The position numbers were made by a program, and so were the translations under genes. DNA of 14,602 bases from an uncultured Bacteroidales bacterium (GTDB taxonomy: Bacteria > Bacteroidota > Bacteroidia > Bacteroidales > UBA932), in assembly GCA_934675095.1 (NCBI GenBank), contig CAKUPC010000046.1:1-14602 (forward strand), given 5' to 3'. A model generated the notes under the pieces. The model worked only from the letters and a program-made list of their open reading frames with translations, was not told where the DNA came from and ran no database searches. This document shows, one piece after another, positions 1 to 6,873 of the stretch. How positions within the stretch are numbered: position 1 is the first letter of the stretch; each line of letters starts with the position of its first letter.

Positions 1-316
1 GCACGGTGCAGCGGATGGTCTCTCCGTTGTTCGACGGGGTGAGCCCGAGATTCGCGTCGATGATGGCCTTCTCGATGAGGGGAATCATCTTCTTTTCCCA
101 CGGCTGGATGGCGAGGGTCTTGGCGTCCGGGGCGGTCACAGAAGCGACCTGCGGAACCGGGGTCATGGAACCGTAGTAGTCAACCAGCACATTGGCGAAG
201 ATTGTCGGATTGGCCTTGCCTACACGGTAGGTCTTGAGGTCTTCTTCGAGGAACACCACCGCGTCCTCCATATTCATCTTGGCCTCTTCCAGGATTTCGT
301 TTGCTTTTTCAATCAT
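1..316 (-). CDS. frr: Ribosome recycling factor, N-terminal part (runs off the left edge)
   Basis: This encodes the first 105 residues of ribosome recycling factor, the cytosolic protein that works with EF-G to split the post-termination ribosome. The family is usually about 185 residues, so roughly 80 C-terminal residues lie beyond the left edge. Visible hallmarks are the opening helix MIEKANEILEEAK, the YRVGKANP segment at residues 30-37 (family pattern R-x-G-K/R-A-x-P), and the LGLTPSNNGETIR block at residues 90-102 of domain II. The start is the ATG at 316-314; the preceding bases are A/T-rich without a Shine-Dalgarno motif, as is usual in Bacteroidota. It lies 97 bases downstream of pyrH in the same direction, the order found in many bacteria, so co-transcription from the pyrH promoter is likely. 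The spacer holds a repeat. Identification is firm; only completeness is lacking. Confidence 0.95.
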   Translation of the reverse strand, partial: MIEKANEILEEAKMNMEDAVVFLEEDLKTYRVGKANPTIFANVLVDYYGSMTPVPQVASVTAPDAKTLAIQPWEKKMIPLIEKAIIDANLGLTPSNNGETIRCTV

Positions 317-350
317 AACTTATGTTTGTTTGGAGTATTTTTTCTGCACA

Positions 351-405
351 AAGATCTCTCACTTCGTTCGAGATGACAATGTTGATGTCGTTCGAGATGA
401 CAATG
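351..405. repeat. Dispersed repeat, tandem copies, in the pyrH-frr spacer
   Basis: An 18-base unit, tcgttcgagatgacaatg, occurs twice without mismatch at 364-381 and 388-405, a 24-base period. The left copy extends to a longer module starting near 352 (agatctctcacttcgttcg, continuing gagatgaca). The same module, inverted and slightly diverged, recurs at 9140-9212 between two other genes. The module is partly palindromic (atctc at 353-357 against gagat at 370-374), so it can form a small hairpin in RNA. From memory, sequences of the form agatttctcacttcgttcgaaatgaca are scattered widely between genes in Bacteroidota; I could not verify that here. Confidence 0.75.
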
Positions 406-413
406 AACGGAAA

Positions 414-1118
414 CTACACATGAACAAGCGTGCCGACCTTGTCGCCGTTGACGAGGCTCAGGAGATTGCCCTTCCGGTTCATGTCGAAAACTATAATAGG
501 CATATTTCCCTCACGGCAGAGCGCGAACGCCGTCTGGTCCATGACCTTGAGGTGGTCTTCCATCGCCTTGTCAAACGTGAGTTCGTCATATTTCACCGCC
601 GTCGGGTCCTTTTCCGGGTCCGCAGTATAGACGCCATCGACGCGGGTACCCTTCAATAGAGCGTCCGCCTTGATTTCAAGCGCACGGAGCGCGGCGCCGG
701 AGTCTGTCGTGAAGAACGGGTTTCCGGTACCTCCTGCCAAAAGCGCCACACCGCCCCTCTCGAGAACGGAAACGGCGTCATCCCTCATGTAATAGCGTGC
801 GACCGGCATCATCGGGGTCGCGGTAAAAACCTCCGCCTCAACGCCCGCAGAGCGAAGGGCCATCGCAAGACCGAGAGAGTTTATGACAGTAGCGAGCATC
901 CCCATCTTATCCCCGTTTACGCGGTCAAAGCCCTTCCCCACACCGCTCAGTCCGCGGAATATGTTGCCGCCTCCGATGACAATCGCCACCTGAAGTCCGC
1001 CCTTGACGGCCTTCGCAATCTCGTCCGCATATTCGGAAAGACAATTCTCGTCAATCCCCTTCCCCGCAGGTCCGCCGAGGCTTTCCCCGCTCAGTTTCAG
1101 CAAAACTCTTCTATACAT
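414..1118 (-). CDS. pyrH: UMP kinase (uridylate kinase)
   Basis: UMP kinase phosphorylates UMP to UDP with ATP in the cytosol, the committed step toward UTP and CTP. The protein is 234 residues, close to the family's usual 235-245. Motifs of the amino-acid-kinase fold are all present: KLSGE at residues 8-12, GGGNIFRG at 49-56, GDKMGMLATVINSLGLA at 69-85, the GTGNPFFTTD nucleotide loop at 130-139, and DGVYTADPEKDP at 161-172. I chose the ATG at 1118 (MYRRVLLKLSGE) because family members begin a few residues before KLSGE; an in-frame ATG at 1142 would add eight residues. A perfect TAnnTTTG box lies upstream at 1167-1174 on this strand. frr follows 97 bases downstream. Substitutions were not seen at any motif position I could recognise. 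Identification is very secure; the exact start is slightly less so. Confidence 0.96.
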   Translation of the reverse strand: MYRRVLLKLSGESLGGPAGKGIDENCLSEYADEIAKAVKGGLQVAIVIGGGNIFRGLSGVGKGFDRVNGDKMGMLATVINSLGLAMALRSAGVEAEVFTATPMMPVARYYMRDDAVSVLERGGVALLAGGTGNPFFTTDSGAALRALEIKADALLKGTRVDGVYTADPEKDPTAVKYDELTFDKAMEDHLKVMDQTAFALCREGNMPIIVFDMNRKGNLLSLVNGDKVGTLVHV

Positions 1119-1166
1119 ATTTATATATCCAAAGATTTTCAACGGCCCATTCCGTCATTCATTCTG

Positions 1167-1174
1167 CAAATATA
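1167..1174 (-). promoter_or_regulatory. Predicted promoter -7 box for pyrH-frr
   Basis: The minus strand reads TATATTTG, a perfect match to the Bacteroidetes -7 consensus TAnnTTTG. A degenerate -33 element (TTCG, 1194-1197, against TTTG) lies 19 bases upstream, within the usual spacing. Transcription would start near 1160, giving a leader of about 40 bases before the pyrH ATG at 1118. The placement between divergent genes supports the call; no experimental start site is available. Confidence 0.6.
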
Positions 1175-1239
1175 GTTCAATTTCATCATCAAACGAAAAC
1201 AAATTTTCCGAATAATTATGAAAGTTGGAAGAAAGAATA

Positions 1240-1247
1240 TATCTTTG
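1240..1247 (+). promoter_or_regulatory. Predicted promoter -7 box for sdhC
   Basis: TATCTTTG matches the Bacteroidetes -7 consensus TAnnTTTG exactly. A weak -33 element (TATG at 1217-1220, against TTTG) sits 19 bases upstream. Predicted transcription start is about 1253, giving a leader near 50 bases before the ATG at 1302. It lies about 65 bases from the oppositely directed pyrH box. Confidence 0.6.
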
Positions 1248-1301
1248 CACCGCTAAAACCAAGTTCGGGCATTTGAAACTTGAATTATTGATTGAACATC
1301 T

Positions 1302-2000
1302 ATGGCTAACATTTTTACATCATCAATCGGAAAGAAGCTCATAATGAGCATCTCAGGACTTTTTCTCATCATTTTCCTCCTGCTCCACATGAGCATCAAC
1401 CTCTTTGCTGTCGTTGACCTCATCACCGGTGAATACGGTGCATCCGACGGTCTCTTCCAGCTTGGCTGCAACTTCATGTCGCTCCCGATTGTGACCGTGA
1501 TGGTGCCTGTCCTTGCACTTGGATTTGTCATCCACATCTTCTACGGCTGCTACCTCACTTATACAAACCTCAAGGCTCGCGGAGGCTACTGCCGCTACGC
1601 CGTTTCAAGCAAGGCAAAGACTGACTCTTTCGCATCAAGGAACATGATTGTCCTCGGAATCATCATCCTCGGATTCATCGCGTTCCACCTCACCCATTTC
1701 TGGGCGGATATGCAGCTCAAGCATTTCATGGGTGTAGAGGAGACAAATCCTTACGACCTTCTTGACGCCACCTTCGGACGATGGTGGATTACGGTTCTGT
1801 ACCTCGTCTGGTTCGGAGCAATCTGGTTCCACCTCACACACGGCTTCTGGAGCGCATTCCAGACCCTCGGATGGAACAACATGGTCTGGCTCAAGAGACT
1901 CAAGGTCATCGCCTACATCTTCGCAACTCTGATTTTCCTCGGCTTCGCGACTGTTGCAGTTGCAGTATGCATCCACAATTACTGCCCTTGCCTCGCATAA
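1302..2000 (+). CDS. sdhC: Succinate dehydrogenase / fumarate reductase cytochrome b subunit (b558 family)
   Basis: This is the diheme membrane anchor of a succinate:quinone oxidoreductase, which carries electrons between the quinone pool and the SdhA/SdhB catalytic subunits (frdC is an equivalent name). The protein has 232 residues, usual for the b558 family. It opens with the typical MANIFTSSIGKKLIMSISG and has five hydrophobic helices at about 13-37, 60-84, 112-134, 162-180 and 203-224. H29, H78, H129 and H177 lie in successive helices; the H29-H78 and H78-H129 spacings resemble the four axial heme ligands known in Wolinella FrdC, so I infer two b hemes. The C terminus carries a short cysteine pair (C228, C230). 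Unusually, the flavoprotein and iron-sulfur subunit genes do not follow: a terminator does. It has its own promoter at 1240-1247. Family assignment is strong; the direction of catalysis in the cell cannot be told. Confidence 0.94.
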   Translation: MANIFTSSIGKKLIMSISGLFLIIFLLLHMSINLFAVVDLITGEYGASDGLFQLGCNFMSLPIVTVMVPVLALGFVIHIFYGCYLTYTNLKARGGYCRYAVSSKAKTDSFASRNMIVLGIIILGFIAFHLTHFWADMQLKHFMGVEETNPYDLLDATFGRWWITVLYLVWFGAIWFHLTHGFWSAFQTLGWNNMVWLKRLKVIAYIFATLIFLGFATVAVAVCIHNYCPCLA

Positions 2001-2020
2001 CGACGAAAACATAGAAATCG

Positions 2021-2059
2021 AAAGCGGTGACTCACACGGAGCCACCGCTTATTTTTTTT
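2021..2059 (+). terminator. Rho-independent terminator after sdhC
   Basis: aagcggtg (2022-2029) pairs perfectly with caccgctt (2043-2050). After one mismatch the stem continues ctc (2031-2033) with gag (2039-2041), closing on a five-base loop. A run of eight T residues (2052-2059) follows. The structure starts 21 bases after the sdhC stop, so sdhC appears to be transcribed alone. Confidence 0.88.
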
Positions 2060-2094
2060 GCCCGGTTGACAATAAACCCTATAAATCCAATACA

Positions 2095-3411
2095 ATGAAA
2101 CAGAAAAGATTCTTTTTGCAGGAGAATGAGATTCCGACGCAATGGTACAACATTCAGGCGGATATGCCGCACAAGCCGCAGCCGATGCTCAATCCGGGGA
2201 CGCACAAGCCGGTGACCGAGGACGAGATGGCGGTGCTGTTCTGCCGCGAGTGCGTGAGGCAGGAGATGAACATGACGGACAGGTGGATTGACATTCCCGA
2301 GAAGGTCCGCGAGTTTTATGCCTACTACCGCTCAACGCCGCTTGTACGCGCATACGGCCTTGAGAAGGCCCTGGACACTCCGGCGCACATATATTTCAAG
2401 AACGAGAGCGTCAGCCCTGTGGGCTCGCACAAGCTGAACTCGGCGCTGGCACAGGCCTACTACTGCAAGGAGGAGGGAATAACTAACGTCACGACCGAGA
2501 CGGGCGCAGGACAATGGGGAACGGCGCTTTCCTATGCGGCAAGGCTGTTCGGGCTTGAGGCCGCCGTCTATCAGGTGAAGATTTCATACGAGCAGAAGCC
2601 TTACCGCCGCTCTATGATGCAGCTCTTCGGGGCGCAGGTGACTCCGTCGCCGTCGATGTCAACCCGTGCGGGCAAGGACATACTGACGAAGAATCCGTAC
2701 CACCAGGGTTCTTTGGGAACAGCCATTTCGGAGGCCGTGGAGCTTGCGATGACCACGCCGGAAAGATGCAAATACACCCTCGGTTCGGTGATGAGCCATG
2801 TCGGGCTGCACCAGACGGTCATAGGGCTTGAGGCGGAGAAGCAGATGGAGATGGCCGGGGAATATCCTGACATCGTGATAGGATGCTTCGGCGGAGGTTC
2901 GAACTTCAGCGGCATCTCGTTCCCGTTCATGAGGCACAATTTCTTTGACGGAAAGAAGACGCGGTTCATCGCGGCCGAGCCGGCAAGCTGCCCGAAGCTC
3001 AGTCACGGCAAGTTCGAGTATGACTTCGGGGACGAGAGCGGCCTTACCCCGCTGATTCCGATGTATTCTCTCGGGCATGACTTCATTCCGGCGAACATCC
3101 ACGCAGGCGGTCTGCGCTATCACGGAGCCGGCGCGGTCGTGTCGCAGCTCCTCAGGGATGGTCTGATGGAGGCGACTGACATCCAGCAGCTTGACTCGTT
3201 TGCGGCGGGCGTGCTCTTCGCAAAGACCGAGGGAATCATCCCGGCCCCGGAGTCCTGTCATGCCATTGCGGCGGCCATTGACGAGGCTGCCAAATGCAGG
3301 GAGGCCGGCGAGAGCAAGGTGATTCTGTTCAACCTTTCCGGGCACGGACTCATCGACATGACGGCATACGACCAGTATCTCTCCGGCAACCTCGTCAACT
3401 ACACCAAGTAA
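2095..3411 (+). CDS. trpB: Tryptophan synthase beta subunit, TrpB2 type
   Basis: A pyridoxal-phosphate enzyme that joins indole and serine to make tryptophan. The 438-residue length and the ETGAGQWG motif (135-142, W where the classical TrpB1 has H) place it in the TrpB2 subfamily. The Schiff-base lysine is K113 in GSHKLNSA; the phosphate-binding loop is FGGGSN (265-270); HAGGLRYHGAG (336-346) and LFNLSGHGLID (411-421) are further family blocks. The start is the ATG at 2095; an open frame runs upstream to 1954, but it overlaps sdhC and its terminator, and the TrpB2 homology begins only after 2095. No trpA or other trp gene adjoins it. TrpB2 proteins often act without TrpA, for example in indole salvage, so a stand-alone role is likely but inferred. 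Its promoter must lie in or next to the sdhC terminator. A bidirectional hairpin follows the stop. Confidence 0.95.
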   Translation: MKQKRFFLQENEIPTQWYNIQADMPHKPQPMLNPGTHKPVTEDEMAVLFCRECVRQEMNMTDRWIDIPEKVREFYAYYRSTPLVRAYGLEKALDTPAHIYFKNESVSPVGSHKLNSALAQAYYCKEEGITNVTTETGAGQWGTALSYAARLFGLEAAVYQVKISYEQKPYRRSMMQLFGAQVTPSPSMSTRAGKDILTKNPYHQGSLGTAISEAVELAMTTPERCKYTLGSVMSHVGLHQTVIGLEAEKQMEMAGEYPDIVIGCFGGGSNFSGISFPFMRHNFFDGKKTRFIAAEPASCPKLSHGKFEYDFGDESGLTPLIPMYSLGHDFIPANIHAGGLRYHGAGAVVSQLLRDGLMEATDIQQLDSFAAGVLFAKTEGIIPAPESCHAIAAAIDEAAKCREAGESKVILFNLSGHGLIDMTAYDQYLSGNLVNYTK

Positions 3412-3441
3412 TTTATTGTCGGAGGCCAACGGCTCAAGGCA

Positions 3442-3496
3442 GAAAACGGGAAACCCGCCGCTCATGAAAAAAATCGCGTCGGGTTTTCCCGTTTTC
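3442..3496. terminator. Bidirectional hairpin terminator between convergent trpB and the aminopeptidase gene
   Basis: Bases 3442-3457 pair with 3480-3496 in a 16-base-pair stem with one bulged T; the arms read gaaaacgggaaacccg and cgggttttcccgttttc. The loop is about 22 bases and includes a seven-A run. Each arm is bordered by pyrimidine-rich or purine-rich sequence rather than a clean T tract, so termination may be imperfect. The position between two convergent stop codons (3411 and 3557) supports a terminator for both. Confidence 0.72.
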
Positions 3497-3556
3497 CGCT
3501 TTCTTTCGCCTTCCGCACATATCTATATCTCTTATCGTGTGCTGGAGAGGAAGCAA

Positions 3557-5503
3557 TTATTGGAGACGCATTGTTTTGGCGGCGAGCCAGGCGGCTTCCT
3601 CGGAAGTCATGCGGGGAGCGAGGCGGGAATAGACGGAGGCATTGTAGGAGTTGAGCCATTCTTTTTCATCGGCGGTCAGCAGTTCGGCTATGACCGCTGA
3701 CGTGTCTATGTGACAGCAGGTAAGGGTCTCGAAGCGCAGCCATTCGCCGAACTCGTTGCAGCCTGTCGGGTTCACGTCAGGAATGCGGTCGGGAACGGTG
3801 AGGATGACATTCTCATGACGGATTCCGTGCATTCCGGCGCGGTAGAGCCCAGGTTCGTTCGATGTGACCATTCCGGGCAGCAGCGGCTGACTGTTGAAGT
3901 TCTGACGGATGTCCTGCGGACCCTCATGCACGCCGAGATAGTAGCCGATGCCGTGCCCGGTGCCGTGGCCGAAGTTGCGCCTTGCCCTCCAGAGCGGGCC
4001 GCGGGCAAGCGCGTCAATCTGACAGCCCGCCGTGCCTTTCGGGAACACGGCCATCGACAGGTCTATCATTCCCTTGAGCACGAGCGTATAGTCCTCTTTC
4101 TCAAGTTCAGTGCAGACGCCCATCGGTACGGTGCGGGTGATGTCGGTCGTGCCGGTGAGATACTGTCCTCCGGAGTCCACGAGATAGAGCCCGTGCCCCT
4201 CTATTATCCTCGACCCTTTCACCGGAGTCACATAGTGAGGAAGCGCGGCGGAAGACCCGTAGGCCGAAATGTTCTCGAAGCTGTCGCCCCTGTAGCCCGG
4301 TATGTCGGCACGCAGCGAGCTGAGCTTCACCGACGCGTCCCACTCACTGACCGGCTCGGCCTCTCCCCTTTCTGCCGCCGCGACATTGTCCTCCAGCCAC
4401 TTGAGGAAGCGCTCAACTGCAAGTCCGTCCTCGACAAAGGTCTCGCGCAGGCGTTCAATTTCGGAGTCTTCCTTCACCGCCTTGCGAAGAATCACCGGAG
4501 ACTTCCCGAGGCGGAACTTTGAAGCTGCGCCCGGCTCCGGAGCGTATATGGACGATATGTAGCTGAACAGCTGCCAGTTGAGCGAGGACGAATCGGCGAA
4601 CAGCGACTCGTCCGAACCGATTTCGCCAAGGGCGGTCTCAACGGCATCGTAGTTCTCTATGCTGATGTCGTCCACCGAGATTTCCTCGAAACTGTCCGGC
4701 GTGTCACCGTCGTCATCATATCCGTCCTTCCGGACAAACCAGCGCACATTCTCCTGTGACACAAGAAGATAGGATATGACATAAGGATTATACTCGATGT
4801 CGTCAGCGCGGACATTCAGAAGCCACGCAATCTCGTCGAGAGCCGTGACGAGGAAATTATCTACGTCGTTGCGGAGCATCCACTTGCGCAGCCAGCCAAT
4901 CTTCGCCAGACGGTCCTCGCCGCCGGAAATCTCAAGGTCGAGCGTCTGAACGGGCGTGACGGGGATGGCGGGGCGGTCCGTCCAGAGGGTGTCCAGGAAA
5001 TCTGGGCGGGAATTTATTTCATAGCGGAAATCATTGTCCGCTGTCGCCCCGGAAAGAGCCTCGTCAATTGCAAGCACCTCATCCGCGCTCCAGCACAGGC
5101 CGTCGAGGACGAGGTTCAGCTTGCGCGGGCAGGCACCTTCGCCGAGATAATAGGACTGGATTGAAGGGGCTCCGAGTATGTAATCGACATTCTCCGCCAG
5201 CCACTGCGGAACAGGAACGGCATCCGGCACACGCAGCTTGTGCAGTTCAACGCCCGTTCCTTCGAGCTGTTCGACGGCCTGGATGAAATAGCGGGTGTCC
5301 GTCCACAGTCCGGCATGACTGCGGGTCACGACGACGCTTGCCGCCTCACCGGTGAATCCCGTCAGCCACTCCACCTGTTTCCAGCGCGCTGCGGGATATT
5401 CGCTGCAATGAGGGTCCGATGCTCCGACGAGCACCGCATCCCAGCCGTTTTCCTTCATCATCGCCCTCAGACGGGCAATTCTCTGAGCATAGATGTTTTC
5501 CAT
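3557..5503 (-). CDS. pepP: Xaa-Pro aminopeptidase (M24B family)
   Basis: A dimetal aminopeptidase that removes the N-terminal residue from peptides whose second residue is proline; no signal peptide is seen, so it is probably cytosolic. The 648 residues match the long three-domain type related to eukaryotic XPNPEP1: two creatinase-like N-terminal domains (roughly 1-155 and 170-330) and a C-terminal pita-bread catalytic domain. All five metal ligands are in place: D443 (VDSGGQY), D454 (TTDITRT), H517 (GTGHGIG), E550 (SNEPGLY) and E564 (RHENVI). I prefer the ATG at 5503; an in-frame TTG at 5512 would add three residues. hemW ends 53 bases upstream in the same direction and a six-base-pair hairpin (5539-5556) lies between, so the genes are probably co-transcribed. 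Family is certain; the symbol pepP is used loosely, since E. coli PepP is shorter. Confidence 0.94.
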   Translation of the reverse strand: MENIYAQRIARLRAMMKENGWDAVLVGASDPHCSEYPAARWKQVEWLTGFTGEAASVVVTRSHAGLWTDTRYFIQAVEQLEGTGVELHKLRVPDAVPVPQWLAENVDYILGAPSIQSYYLGEGACPRKLNLVLDGLCWSADEVLAIDEALSGATADNDFRYEINSRPDFLDTLWTDRPAIPVTPVQTLDLEISGGEDRLAKIGWLRKWMLRNDVDNFLVTALDEIAWLLNVRADDIEYNPYVISYLLVSQENVRWFVRKDGYDDDGDTPDSFEEISVDDISIENYDAVETALGEIGSDESLFADSSSLNWQLFSYISSIYAPEPGAASKFRLGKSPVILRKAVKEDSEIERLRETFVEDGLAVERFLKWLEDNVAAAERGEAEPVSEWDASVKLSSLRADIPGYRGDSFENISAYGSSAALPHYVTPVKGSRIIEGHGLYLVDSGGQYLTGTTDITRTVPMGVCTELEKEDYTLVLKGMIDLSMAVFPKGTAGCQIDALARGPLWRARRNFGHGTGHGIGYYLGVHEGPQDIRQNFNSQPLLPGMVTSNEPGLYRAGMHGIRHENVILTVPDRIPDVNPTGCNEFGEWLRFETLTCCHIDTSAVIAELLTADEKEWLNSYNASVYSRLAPRMTSEEAAWLAAKTMRLQ

Positions 5504-5556
5504 AATGTCCAAATTTAAAAACTCCCGAGCCGGATGGGATTCCCTTAACGGGGAAT

Positions 5557-6834
5557 TCAGAATATCCCCATCAGTCCGGAGATGATGTTGTCCGAAATGA
5601 AGAAATATTTTTCCGGAATCCGGTAATATGGTTCCGGCGTCTCCGGGTTACACGCCGCCTCCGCGCCTCCGACGGGCACGAGATGACCATCCGAGATAGC
5701 CTTCCCGAGAGCCTCCGGTGCGCAGGCTTCTTCAAGTTCTGAAAGAAGGCAGCCCGCCGACGTCCTCAGCCCGAGCATCACGTTCTCAAGGGCAATCTGC
5801 TCCCGCGAAAGCGTCTCACTGCCGCGCAGCGCATCAAGGTCGGCCTCGAAATTCCGGCGACGGCCGCTTCCGGGCGCATAGGCGTCAAGGTACAGCGCCA
5901 AATCAGGCTTGTTCCAACTGCGCCGCCGTCCCCCGTCGGGAAGCACTTCCAGAGAATGAGCCCCGGGACCGAAGCCGACATAGGGAACATGACGCCAATA
6001 GGCCGAATTGTGCCTTGCTTCATGACCGGGACTTGCGAAATTGGAGATTTCATAATGGTTGTAGCCGGCAGCCGAAAGCTCTTCGCAGAGAATCTCATAC
6101 TGTCTTGCGCAGGACTCCTCCGAGGCCTCCCGGCAACGCCCGCCGGCAATCATCCTCTCCAAAGCCGAATCAGGCTCGACCGACAGCTGATAGGCTGAGA
6201 TATGGCTTGGGGGCACGCCGGTCGCAGAAATGTCAAGTGCCCTGCGGATTGTCTCCCGCCAAGACATCTCTGTCAACAGCGGGACATACGCCGCATCGTC
6301 CCGACGGCCGCAGGCACTCTCAGGAAGCGAACCGGAGCGAAGTTCCGGCAAGCCGAAGATAAGGTCAATGCCAATGCTGCGGAAACCGGCCCGCTCAAGG
6401 CTCTGATATGCATCTACAGCCGCTGCGCCGTCATGCCGGCGGTTCATCCAGCACAGAATCCCGTCATCAAATGACTGTACGCCCATGCTCGCGCGCGTCA
6501 CGCCCATTCCCAGGAGGGCTTCGGCATACGCCTCGCCCCGCCGCGCCACATCCTCCGGGTTCAGTTCAACTGTGAACTCCTCAAAGCCGGCCGTTCCCGA
6601 GGCTTTCTTAACAGCCTCGACTATGCGGCAAAGCAAAGGCAGCGGCAACACCGATGGTGTACCGCCGCCAATATAGAGCGTGTTCACGTCCATTGTCCCC
6701 GCTATTTCCTGTTTCCTGCATTCGATTTCCTTCAACAAGGCCTTGATGTAGCGGTCATAGCCCCCCGAAGTCTCAGAGTAGAATCCGCAGTAGGTGCAGA
6801 ATGACTTGCAGAAAGGTATGTGGACATAAATCAT
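5557..6834 (-). CDS. hemW: HemW, radical-SAM heme chaperone (coproporphyrinogen oxidase-like)
   Basis: A radical SAM protein related to oxygen-independent coproporphyrinogen III oxidase HemN. Members beginning HIPFC with no N-terminal extension are HemW, which binds heme and passes it to respiratory enzymes; many databases still label them coproporphyrinogen oxidase. The cluster motif is C9-x3-C13-x2-C16 (HIPFCKSFCTYCGF), with GGGTP at 56-60, the NPED motif at 92-95, MGVQSFDD at 117-124 and HNSAYW at 275-280, followed by a HemN C-terminal domain. Length is 425 residues against a usual 375-390. Much of the excess is an insertion at about 166-189, between IFGLPELR and SWRETI. The start is the ATG at 6834. 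The coiled-coil gene ends 39 bases upstream and pepP begins 53 bases downstream, suggesting one transcript. Function as chaperone rather than oxidase is inferred from the family. Confidence 0.92.
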   Translation of the reverse strand: MIYVHIPFCKSFCTYCGFYSETSGGYDRYIKALLKEIECRKQEIAGTMDVNTLYIGGGTPSVLPLPLLCRIVEAVKKASGTAGFEEFTVELNPEDVARRGEAYAEALLGMGVTRASMGVQSFDDGILCWMNRRHDGAAAVDAYQSLERAGFRSIGIDLIFGLPELRSGSLPESACGRRDDAAYVPLLTEMSWRETIRRALDISATGVPPSHISAYQLSVEPDSALERMIAGGRCREASEESCARQYEILCEELSAAGYNHYEISNFASPGHEARHNSAYWRHVPYVGFGPGAHSLEVLPDGGRRRSWNKPDLALYLDAYAPGSGRRRNFEADLDALRGSETLSREQIALENVMLGLRTSAGCLLSELEEACAPEALGKAISDGHLVPVGGAEAACNPETPEPYYRIPEKYFFISDNIISGLMGIF

Positions 6835-6873
6835 TTTTTCAACGGTTATCCGCCTCTGAGGGCGAATGTCAAA

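Noticed and set aside
351..405. The short tandem repeat as a CRISPR array
   Set aside because: Only two units with a six-base gap, no spacer-sized intervals and no cas genes; it matches the dispersed repeat family instead.
234..659. Plus-strand open frame of 141 codons across the pyrH-frr spacer
   Set aside because: It crosses the repeats and the ends of both real genes on the other strand and has no recognisable content.
1954..2094. 47-codon N-terminal extension of trpB
   Set aside because: It overlaps the end of sdhC and contains the sdhC terminator; TrpB2 similarity starts at the ATG at 2095.
2659..3465. Minus-strand open frame of 268 codons opposite trpB
   Set aside because: No domain, composition typical of an antisense shadow, and it overlaps the well-conserved trpB along its length.
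3710..4522. Plus-strand open frame of 270 codons opposite pepP
   Set aside because: It lies over the conserved M24 catalytic domain and has no recognisable motif; a shadow.
5539..5556. Six-base-pair hairpin (attccc/gggaat) between hemW and pepP as a terminator
   Set aside because: The stem is short and no T tract follows directly on the minus strand, so termination there is not supported.
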